The position numbers and the translations under genes were made by a program. From assembly GCF_020360975.1 (NCBI RefSeq), contig NW_025408672.1, forward strand, positions 1,426,001 through 1,490,000: a DNA stretch of 64,000 nt, given 5' to 3'. Below, piece after piece: positions 43,569 to 53,667 of the stretch (position 1 is its first letter; each line of letters opens with the position of its first letter). The notes under the pieces were generated by a model. The model saw only the letters and a program-made list of their open reading frames with translations, ran no database searches and had not been told where the DNA came from. The stretch is from Hirsutella rhossiliensis. Its lineage: Eukaryota; Ascomycota; Sordariomycetes; Hypocreales; Ophiocordycipitaceae.

Positions 43569-44011
43569 ACCCTCGTAGTATAGTAGTTATATACCTAGGA
43601 AGCCTACTAGCTATAACGCTAGAGTCGGTTCGAATCTAGCTAAGGGCACGATTAATTTTTAGTCGGACTAGTAGACTACGCTAACCTACTTATTAATTAG
43701 CTAATTAGCGCTTCTAGAAGCGCTTATAAATATACTAGCAGTCTAGCCCCGCTATAAGTAGGCCGGCCCGGACCTCGCCTACCCGGACCTAGCAACGAAT
43801 TTATTAGGACCTCCCCCTAACCTTAGTCCGGGCCCCCCGACTAGGAAAACAAAAACCTAGGGCCGATACTAGCAACTTAATAAGTATAGCGCGAAGCCGG
43901 TGCGATAACCCGACTACCGGCCTAGCTAAAGGCCGGCATTAATAAAAAATAGCCCGCTAAGCCTTACGGCGGAAAAAAAAATAAGGCAGAGCTTAGGAAG
44001 ATATCGTTATA

Positions 44012-44708
44012 TATAAGAATATACCCTTATATTCCTATTTTACTGTTATAAAGAAATAATAGGCATAGGGAGGCTTTATAGAATAAGCTAGTAAAAAGAG
44101 GCTCTATAATATAGTCTAAGGGAATAACCCTTAAAAGACAAAGACCTCTACTAGACATCTATATCTTCCTCTAGGAAAAGCGGGTCAGGGTAAGCCTATC
44201 CCTACAAACAAAAATATGCATAAAATGCATAAGTCAATTACGAGCAGAACGGATACCCTATTGCCTATTTTGGCCTAGCGGTTCCGAAGATATCCGCGAT
44301 ACGAGAATAGGTAGGGCATAGAACATTCTAGTTAAATCCACTACTCATGCCAGAACCTACAGTCTTACGTTAACTATCACGCCACAATCAGACCACCTAC
44401 TAAGTTAGGAATATATACTATAGATAGAGCTTTTCAAGCACTATAGAATGTGCTAGAAACCTGACTAATTGGTCTACTAGTAGGCGAGCAATAGTCTATA
44501 AAAGACGAAGGATTTCCCTAGGAGTAGTAGATAGAACAAGCAAGTTTGCAAGCATCTTTTGCAACGCTATTCTTTCAATATATTATTCAGCCCCTTATAT
44601 GCTCGTTATAAATTCCGGACGAAATCCTACCCTATACTCCTTCGACCGATCTTTCCGCTTACGTCATCGATTACCCGATTCTGCGCTTATTGCTTATACC
44701 TTCTTATA
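44012..44708 (+). repeat. Copia-B 5' LTR
   Basis: This repeat runs from TATAAGAATATACCC to CTTCTTATA. A GGTTATAAGCCCGGC segment follows directly and probably holds the primer-binding site. It keeps more CpA/TpG than most of the internal region. Confidence 0.9.
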
Positions 44709-47700
44709 GGTTATAAGCCCGGCTTCTCTATAAGTCGGGTAACAACTTCGAAAAATCTTCGAAATTCTAATACGACCTCGAATTCTCTAAAATAGGCTCT
44801 AGGGATAAGTTCGAATTTGCTAAACTTAAGGGTAGTTCTAACTATACCTTCTAGGCTATTCGAATATAGGCTCTTTTAGTTAGAGAGAAGCTTTCTACTA
44901 CTATATAGCAAGAAAATTACTCGAAAATAGAAGAAGCACTTGCTTTGATTTTTCTTTGTATTAAAGATGGTCCTTTAACCTAAATAAAGCATATAATAAA
45001 TGCTAAAGAGGCGTGGGATAGGTTAAAAAACCTATATAACCCTATTTCCTTTACCTCGAATTACCTACTTATAAAGGAGCTTTTTAATACTTCGGTAGGG
45101 GATTTCGAATCCCTAGAAGGCTACCTAAATAAGGTAAAAGAGGTATTCGAAGAGCTAAAAGCATAGAATATTATAATTCCGGAAGTAGTTATTATAGCTT
45201 GGATTTTAAATAGCCTTTCGGGCTCGTTTTCTAGCTATATAACTAATATAACGTAAGCTCTTCGAAATAACTTAGAAGCTTTTAATCTAGAGTCTCTCTC
45301 TAGTAGTCTTATAGACGAATTTAAGAGGACTAAGTCTCTAGAAAATCCTCCTAAGCAGGCTTTCTTTACTAAGCCCTAGAAAAGATAAAATTGCATTATA
45401 ATGCACTTACTATAAGAAGAAAGGGCATCTTGTTAAAGATTGCTACTATCTTTACCCGGAAAAGGCCCCTAAAGGCTTTTCTAAAAATTTAAAAAATCAA
45501 AAGAAAGGAATACCTTTTAAGAGGCCTAGAAAACCTTCTATAAAAGGAAATCCTATCGAATTATACTCTTACGTCGATAAGAAGACGAAAAAACCCTCTT
45601 CTCTATATATATCGGAAGCAGAAAAAATAGAAATCGATAATTAAACGGACGAAGAACCGGAAATCGATTTTCTATTCCTCCTCGTACCCTAGAGGCTATA
45701 AAAGCTCCGAAGAAGAAGTAGAGGTATATATCTCTTCGAATATCCTTAAAAGCCGTATTTAATAATAGGCAAATAGGACCTTTAAATTCCTCTCGAATTA
45801 AAGACCTTATATATAAGGTAAAAGAGAAGGAAATCCCTTATAAAACCTTAGAGAATAGAAATTTCTATAATTTTATATACGATACTAGTGCTACTAGGTA
45901 TATAGTATCGGAAAAGAAATTCCTTATTAATTTTCGAACTATCTCTACTAAGGTTAATTAGGGAAAGGCATCCTATATAATTGTTAAAGGCTATAGAGAT
46001 CTTCTTTTTAGATTTCCGAAAAATAAAAGGCTATTTATCTTAAGAAACTGCCTTTTTATACCCGAATTAGGGGTAAATATTATAAGCTAATCGTATTTTA
46101 AAAATACTTATGCCTTTATTAATAGCAAGGAAATTTTCCTGCTAGATAACTAGGCTAATATTATATCTAAAGGAAAACAGTAAGATAACCTTTATATCTT
46201 CTCTTTAGAAATTCCTTTCTTAAAGAAGAAGACATTCCTATATAATGTTAATAATATAAGAAATAATATAAAGGACCTTAACTTTTATTTATAGCATTTA
46301 AGGCTAGGATATATAAGTCTTAAAGCCTTACTAGAAACCTTTAAAAGATATAATAAAGATATAACTATCCTTAAGAAGGATATTATAAAAATTAAAGAAT
46401 ACGAGGCTTATATTAAAGTAAAGGCAACTAATAAGAGGAATAAATCCCTATCTAATAAGGTATATAATTACCTTAATAGAGTTACTATTAATATTTAGGG
46501 ACCTATAACGACCCCTACTTATAATAAATATACCTCCTTTATATCCTTTTTAGATATAGGGATAAGATATTTAGAAATATCTTTAATAAAATCTAAGGTA
46601 GAAGCCCTAGATAAATTCTTAGAATATAAAGCCTTGGTTGAAAATAACCGGGATAATATTACTATAAAGGAAGTCTTTTCGGATAACGTAAAAGAATTCC
46701 TATATAAAATAAAACCCTACTACTTAAGAAAGGGAATAAAATATTATACTAGCCCTCCTAGGACTCCTAAATTAAACGGAGTAATAGAGAGGATTAATAG
46801 GACTATTTTAAATAAAGTCCGAGCTATTTTATTTACGGCAAAACTGCCTAAATATCTATAGGGAGAAGCTGTTCTAATAGCAGCCTATTTATATAATAGG
46901 ACCCCTTACTTACGAATAGGCTTCTAAACTCCTATAGAGAAGAAGGAAAATAAATCTCTAGCCTTAGAAGACTTAGAGAAAATTAAGACCTTCGGAAGCC
47001 TTATATATTATAAGAATAAAGACCCTAAAGATAAGCTAGATAATAGAGCTTTTAAGGGTATTATTATAGGCTATACTAAAAATGCTTATAAAATATATAA
47101 CTTTTCGAAAAGAAAGGTAATAATTTCTAGAGATATTATTATCCTAGAAAATAAATTTATAGAAAATTAAAAGGAAGAAGACCTTAAGGACTTCGACTTT
47201 AATACCTTATCTTCTATAAATAAGGTCCCGGATAATTATTTATAAAGGGAACCTATATATAAAGAAGATAATAACTCTTCTTTAGAAGAAGAGGAAAATA
47301 ACCCTCTTATAGAGAAGGAAGATAACCCTCCTATAAAGAAGGAAGATAACCCTCCTATAGAGAAGGAAGATAACCCTCCTATAGAAAAGGAAGATAACCC
47401 TTTTATAAAAAAGGGAAATAATCCTCTTTTAGAAAAGGGATTAAATAAGGATTTAAAAATCCGTATTAATATACCTAAGAAGCTAAACGGATTTTATAAA
47501 GACTATATCGTATACCCCGAAATAAACACTATATTAAATAGTAAAAGTAAAGAGATTATTCTATCTTTACTAGAAAATAAGGATCCTATAGAGCCTAAAA
47601 CATTTAAATAGGCTATAAATAGCTTAGAAGCTATAGAATAGAAAAGAGCTATGTTTCTAGAAATAGAAGAGCTCTTAAACCAAAATACCTAGGAATTAAA

Positions 47701-49627
47701 GCCTCTTCCTAGTAATAGGGAGGCCCTAGGCGGCCGTTAGGTCTATAAAATAAAGCGGGATAATAATAATAATATTATTAAATATAAAGCCCGCTACGTA
47801 GTATAAGGATTTAATTAGGTCTATAGCCTAGATTATTTAGAAACCTTTTCTACGATAGTAAGACCTAAATCTATTAGAATGCTACTTATAATAGCTATTT
47901 CTAATAATTATACTCTACTATAATACGATATAAAAAATGCCTTTATATATACCGAAATAGATACGGATATTTATATAAAAATCCCTATAGGCTACGAAGA
48001 GCTAGTACTTAAAGACTAGTTTAATAAAAACTAGCATAAGTATAATATTAGCTATTTATAGTTTCTAGAGCTATATAAAAAGAAAAGGCTAGTAGCAAAA
48101 TTAAAGAAAGTATTATACGGCCTTAAATAAAGCCTAAAGCTTTAGTATAACTATCTTAGCTCTATATTAGCTAAGATAGGATTTTCGGCCCTTCCTATAG
48201 ACGAAGGGGTATTTATAAATACGTAATATAAAATTACGATAGTAATCTACGTAGATAACCTCCTAATAATAGGGCCTAATAGAGGTATAATAAATAGTCT
48301 GCTTAAAAAAGTAGTAGATTATATAAAGGTTTAGCCTCTAGGCGAACTAAAAGACTTCTTAGGAATATATATAATTATAAACTAGAGTAGAAAGGAGATA
48401 TTTATATCCTAGGAAAAATATACTCGTAATAAAATACGAGAATATAATAAAGAAGACTTAGGGACTTTTAATACGCCTACTATAGTAGGAGTAAAGCTTA
48501 AAAAGGCTACTATAACGCCTTCGCAAAAAGAAATCCTTATTTACTAAAAGGAAATAGGGGCTCTATTATATCTAGCTATGATAAGCAGGCTAGACATTTT
48601 ATATGCTGTTATTTCCTATGCTAGATTTGCTTCTAAACTAGATAATACGTATTTTAAAGCGTTAAATACTATCTAGAAATATTTAAATAAATATCCTAAC
48701 CTAGGGATAATTTATTATTATAATATCCCTTATACTTATAATTTTATGAAAGGTTATTCCGACGCTAGCTAGGCGTCTAACCTTATAGATAGAAAATCCG
48801 GTTCCGGATACTATTTCTATATTTATAAAAATATTATAAGTTAGGCCTGCTAGAAGCAAAAATCTATAGCCCTATTAACCTACGAAGCTAAATTTATTGC
48901 CCTTAGGGAGGCTAATAAAGAAGCTTTATATCTAAATCGGCTATTTTATACGATAAATAATAGCTTGTCTATTGGAATTCCTAATACTATACCTCCTATC
49001 TTAACGGATAACGAGGTAGCTATTAAATTAGCTGAAAATCCGGAATTTTATAAAAAGACAAAGTATATAGATATTGCTTACTTCTATACCTAAGAAAATA
49101 TTAGGGAAAAGAAGATTCGGATTTTCTATATTAAATCCGAAGATAATATTGCCGATATATTTACTAAGGAACTAGGAAGAGAAAAATTCTTTAAGTTCCG
49201 AGAGCTTCTTTCCCTTAAGGAATTAAAAGAGCCTTAAAAAAAAAAGAAAAGCTTATATCCCCTTAATAGAGGTTTTTTTAGCTGTCTTTTACTTTCTTAG
49301 CTTTTCCTCTATATATAACTAATAGGTTTTTCCTTTAAAAAGGTTTCCTATTAGTAAAAAACAACTTATAAAAATAGGGTTTTCCTTATTAAAAGGTTTC
49401 CTATAATAATAACTCTATAAGGCTTTTTCCTTATAAAGGTTTGCCTAAAAGAGGAGAAATAATTATAACTATAACTAGGATTTTTCCTACTAAGGTTTTT
49501 CCTAGAAAGGGTTTTAAAATTTCCCCTTATATTCCTATTATACACCTTATTCTTAATAAGGATAATTCTACTATAAAAGAAATAACTAGTAAAGAGCACT
49601 ATTTACCTAGTACTCTTTAAGGGAGGC

Positions 49628-50323
49628 TATAAGAATATACCCTTATATTCCTATTTTACTATTATAAAGAAATAACAGGCATATGGAGGCTTTATAGAAT
49701 AAGCTAGTAAAAAGAGGCTCTATAATACAGTCTAAGGGAATAACCCTTAAAAGACAAAGACCTCTACTAGATATCTATACCTTCCTCTAGGAAAAGCGGG
49801 TTAGGATAAGCCTATCCTTACAAATAAAAATATGCATAAAATGCATAAGTTAATTACGAGCAGAACGGATACCCTATTGCCTATTTTGGCCTAGCGGTTC
49901 CGAAGATATCCGCGATACGAGAATAGGTGGGGCATAGAACATTCTAGTTAAATCCACTACTCATGCCAGAACCCATAGTCTTACGTCAACCATCACGCCA
50001 CAATCAGACCACCTACTAAGTTAGGAAGATATACTATAGATAGAGCTTTTTAAGCACTATAGAATATGCTAGAAAGCTGACTAATTGGTCTACTAGTGGG
50101 CGAGCAATGGTCTATAAAAGACGAAGGATTTCCCTAGGAGTAGTAGAAAAAAAAGCAAGTTCGCAAGTATCTTTTGCAACGCTATTCTTTCAATATATTA
50201 TTCAGCCCCTTATATACTCGTTATAAATTCCGGACGAAATCCTACCGTATACTCCTTCGACCGATCTTTCCGCTTATATTATCGATTACCCGATTCTGCG
50301 CTTATTGCTTATACCTTCTTATA
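49628..50323 (+). repeat. Copia-B 3' LTR
   Basis: This repeat matches the 5' LTR over its full length with scattered, mostly transition differences. It is preceded by the polypurine tract AAGGGAGGC and followed by the TTATA duplication and then the second half of SINE-1. Confidence 0.9.
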
Positions 50324-50667
50324 TTATAGGATAAGGTTAGAGATAATTATATAATTAACCGTTAACTAAAAACGCTCGTACTACTAATTAACGCTATATA
50401 CCCCGCGTACGTAAAGGAGTTACTTTCTAAGGTTACTTTATAGCGGGGCTAACGCGATTCTAACTAACTATAACGATACCTAAGATAGCCGGCGTAAGAT
50501 TCCTATATATTATAACCGCGACCTAGTATAAGGGCGGACTAGCTATAAAAGAGGGGAGGGTTTTCCTTTAAGCACTTTAGTTTTTCCTTCTTATTTTAAC
50601 GTCGAAGTTCTAGATACCTTTAGATAGGTTACTAGTATAATCTTAATAATAATAATATATTTTTAAG

Positions 50668-51103
50668 CTTTAAGCTTAAAGTTATAATAATTAGCTTATT
50701 AATTAATCTAGCTTTACCTTAGCCCTTATAGCTATTAATATATAAAAAGCGCTATAAGGACTAGCCCTATACTACTTATATTAACTATAGTAGAGAATAC
50801 GCTATAGCCCTTACTAAGGATACTAAGTAATAAATAGCCTAGACCCTTAAGACGCTATATATAAGAGCAGCGCCTATAGTAGTCCTTTATAATATAAACT
50901 ATCCTTTCTTTACCTTTATATCTAACTATTAATATACTAAATTAATAGTAATTCTTACTTTTATAAATATTATTTATTTTTATAAAACTATTAAAAAGAT
51001 CCTCTTCTTAACTAATAGTAGTATAGCTATAGTACTAGTAGCGACCTTTATAATTATATATATTAATAGCGACCCTTATAATTATATATACTAGTAGTAA
51101 TTA
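50668..51103. other. AT-rich sequence, unassigned
   Basis: These 436 bp lie between SINE-1 and a gypsy LTR fragment. They are strongly AT-rich with simple internal repetitions, such as the duplicated phrase around TAATAGCGACCCTTATAATT near 51050-51090. No element could be assigned. Confidence 0.4.
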
Positions 51104-51790
51104 TAAGGGCTTTATCTTATATAGGCCTAAACTAACGTTTAAGCTAAGCTTATATATAAGCGGCCTTTATACCTATATAAGCTAAGCTTATACTTTTCTT
51201 TCTTTTCCCTCTTATAAATTATTAACCTTCTTCTTATAGACTTATTATAAAAAAGATATAGCTGCTTATTTAATTTAAGCGATAGCATTAATTAATATAT
51301 ATAGTATATATAATATACCCCCTTAAGGATACTAAGTTAATTTATCTTAGGATACTTGGATATCCTAGACTATAAAGGGAATTTTTATATAGGTAGGCCT
51401 TATACTAATACCCTTTAATTACTTTAGTAGGACTTAAACCTTAAGCTAGGCCTTTTAGGTAGTATACGCTAAGCTAGCTAAAAGAAGTATATATATAGTT
51501 ACTAAGAAGTTCTTAGAAGGGTAACCCCTTTACTTAAGCTTATAACTATTATAAAAAGATATAACTACTTATTTAATTTAAGCGATAGCGTTAATTAGTA
51601 TATATAGTATATATAATAAGACTATACCTAAACCTATACTTTTATATACTTTATAATAGTATAATCTACCTTTTATTTAACCCTTTCTATATCCCTATAT
51701 ATAAAATAGCTATTATAGCTACTTTTAAAGCTAATATTTAATTACTTAGTTTAGTTAAACCTCTTATACTTATATATATATATATATAAA
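51104..51790 (+). mobile_element. Gypsy LTR fragment, interrupted by a miniature terminal-repeat element
   Basis: The segments 51104-51242 and 51624-51790 match the end of the gypsy-C LTR and the adjacent internal start (compare about 55560-55860 and 57240-57432), in the same order. The interruption is the 376-bp element described separately. The fragment is heavily RIP-mutated compared with the 57-kb copy. Confidence 0.6.
51243..51618 (+). mobile_element. TRIM-like miniature LTR element, 376 bp, TSD AGACT
   Basis: Direct terminal repeats of 73 bp (51243-51315) and 72 bp (51547-51618) both run from TATTATAAAAA to GTATATATAATA. They bound a 231-bp interior without coding potential. The sequence AGACT is duplicated on both sides (51238-51242 and 51619-51623), and the related LTR sequence near 57390 is uninterrupted there. 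The ends TATTATA...TATAATA fit RIP-altered TG...CA termini. Direct repeats plus a 5-bp duplication define a terminal-repeat retrotransposon in miniature; the repeats are shorter than typical. Confidence 0.7.
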
Positions 51791-51798
51791 GTATTATT

Positions 51799-52560
51799 AC
51801 CCTCGTAGTATAGTAGTTATATACCTAGGAGGCTTACTAGCTATAATACTAAAGTCGGTTTAAATTTAGCTAAGGGTACGATTAATTTTTAGTTAGATTA
51901 GTAGACTACGCTAACCTACTTATTAATTAGCTAATTAGCGCTTTTAAAAGCGCTTATAAATATACTAATAGTCTAGCCCTACTATAAGTAGGCCGGCCTA
52001 GACCTCGCTTACTTAAACTTAGCAATAAATTTATTAAGACCTCCCCTTAACCTTAGTCTAAGCCCCTTAACTAGGAAAATAAAAACCTAGGGCCGATACT
52101 AGTAACTTAATAAGTATAGCGCGAAGCTAGTATAATAACCTAACTACTAGCCTAGCTAAAGGCCGGTATTAATAAAATTAGCCCACTAAGCCTTATAGTA
52201 AAAAAATAAAGTAAAGCTTAAGAGGATATTATTATAAGATAAGGTTAAAGATAATTATATAATTAACTATTAACTAAAAACGCTTATACTACTAATTAAC
52301 CCTATATACCCTATATATATAAAAAAGTTACTTTCTAAGGTTACTTTATAGTAGTGCTAATACGATTCTAACTAACTATAATAATACCTAAGATAGCTAG
52401 CGTAAGATTCCTATATATTATAACCGCGACTTAGTATAAGGGTAAACTAGCTATAAAAAGAAGGGAGGGTTTTCCTTTAAGTACTTTAGTTTTTCCCTTT
52501 TATTTAATACTAAAGTTCTAAATACTTTTAAATAAGTTACTAGTATAATTATAATTAATC
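51799..52560 (+). mobile_element. SINE-2: second, uninterrupted copy of the tRNA-headed retroposon
   Basis: It matches SINE-1 from ACCCTCGTAGTATAG to the ACTAGTATAAT tail, with mainly C-to-T and G-to-A differences, including in the B box. It lacks copia-B: the site equivalent to the copia-B insertion (TTATA at 52232-52236) is intact. Its target-site duplication is not clear to me. Confidence 0.75.
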
Positions 52561-52873
52561 TAAATATAAGTTAGTACTAAACTTAAAATATATTATAGTA
52601 AGATAAAGATACTTACTTAATAATAAAACTAGTTAAAGTTAGCGTAAGTAATATATACTTTAGCTTTTATAGCTAGTAAAGTTAGTAAAAGTATTAAAGG
52701 TAAAACTAACTTAAAATAAAACTAAGACTAATACTTATAAGACTAGTTTTAATAACTAATAAAAGCCTTATAAGTAAGTTTATTAGTAAGGCGCTTAATA
52801 TATATAAAATATAAGATAGAGCGCTTTAAACCTATTATAGTAGCGACCTTCTTATAAAGAAGGGGCTTAAGAG
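52561..52873. other. AT-rich sequence, unassigned
   Basis: About 310 bp of AT-rich, CpA/TpG-poor DNA between two retroposons, with no recognisable element. Confidence 0.4.
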
Positions 52874-53660
52874 GGGGTAAGCCGCTACTACCTAAGCTAG
52901 CTTCTTAGTTAGATATTATAAAATAAAAGTAAGGGATCTAAGTATAGTATTAAAGAGACTTAAAAATAAGAAAATAAGATAGGTAGGATTTAAAGCTTAT
53001 ATAAGAGATAATAAATAAAGAAGTAAGAAGAGGTAAAAATAAAACTATAAAAGGAAGGTAAGTATATATATATAGAAGCTAAGCGCGCGTAAGTAGTAAC
53101 TATATAATAGATAGTAAATATAAGCTACTATACCTTTAATTAAGAAGTTATATAGCTAGATAGGAACCGATTTTTAATTAATAGAGCTAGCTAACTAAAT
53201 TTTAATTAACTAGCCTTACTTAAGAGCGACCTATACTAAGGCCTAGCTTAATAACTAAATATTACTTACCTTACTAACTAGCTAACTAATAAGCTAATAC
53301 GACTATAGCTATATAGTAGTAGTATAAAAGCTATAAGAAATATAAGCGCTTATAAGTTAAGCTTATAAAGAAAGACTACTACTTATAACCCTAAGCTTAA
53401 GCTAGTAAGCTTAAGCTATAGCTACTTAAAATAAAAGTAGCTATAGCTTAAAAGGGTATACGCTAAAATATAAATATATAGGAAAAGCCTATAGTAGCTA
53501 GTATAAATTTTCTATATACTACTACTAAGACCTTATTTAAGGTAAACCTATATTAAAGAAAGGAGGGTTTTCCCTTAAGTACTTTAGTTTTTATCTTTTA
53601 TTTAATATTAAGGTTTTAAATACCTTTAGCTAGGTCCTTAATATAATCTTAATAAATAAT
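52874..53660 (+). mobile_element. Retroposon copy 3, heavily RIP-mutated
   Basis: This is a close paralog of the element at 53722-54517: both share a GCCGCTACTACC start, the same middle order and the GGAGGGTTTTCC tail module. Most Cs and Gs of its sister are replaced by T and A here, also outside CpA. It ends in a TTAATAAATAATAAATAAAT tail. Confidence 0.65.
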
Positions 53661-53667
53661 AAATAAA

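Larger units (their letters stand above)
44012..50323 (+). mobile_element. Copia-B: full-length RIP-inactivated Ty1/copia retrotransposon
   Basis: LTRs at 44012-44708 (697 bp) and 49628-50323 (696 bp) flank an internal region of about 4.9 kb. The duplication TTATA (44007-44011 and 50324-50328) marks the insertion into SINE-1. A polypurine tract AAGGGAGGC precedes the right LTR. Reading left to right with stops ignored, there is a gag region (about 44750-45370) and a zinc knuckle at 45402-45443 whose second Cys is now Tyr. Then come a protease block with DTSAT near 45890, and an integrase with SDNVKEF and an NGVIERINRT block (46634-46861, the longest clean frame). Last come a reverse transcriptase with YVDN at 48248-48259 and RNase H near 48850-49100. 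It is non-functional. Confidence 0.9.
43569..50650 (+). mobile_element. SINE-1: tRNA-headed, AAT-tailed retroposon, split by copia-B
   Basis: The element's own sequence is 43569-44011 plus 50329-50650, about 765 bp. The head resembles a RIP-mutated tRNA: an A box TAGTATAGTAGTTA, a B box GGTTCGAATCT, and near-complementary ends ACCCTCG and TAAGGGC. The tail is TCTTAATAATAAT. The 17-bp sequence AATAATATATTTTTAAG stands on both sides (43552-43568 and 50651-50667), although its first part could overlap the AAT tail. This length and structure fit target-primed retroposition of a SINE. A second copy lies at about 51799-52560. It has no coding capacity; mobility would depend on a LINE. Confidence 0.75.

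Noticed and set aside
43569..43648. Functional tRNA gene
   Set aside because: The A and B boxes are visible, but the arms pair poorly, the anticodon arm is unclear, and the segment is the head of a repeated element with a RIP-mutated second copy.
49366..49599. A 77-codon minus-strand frame near the end of copia-B
   Set aside because: It lies between RNase H and the 3' LTR, antisense to the element, with AT-driven composition and no domain.
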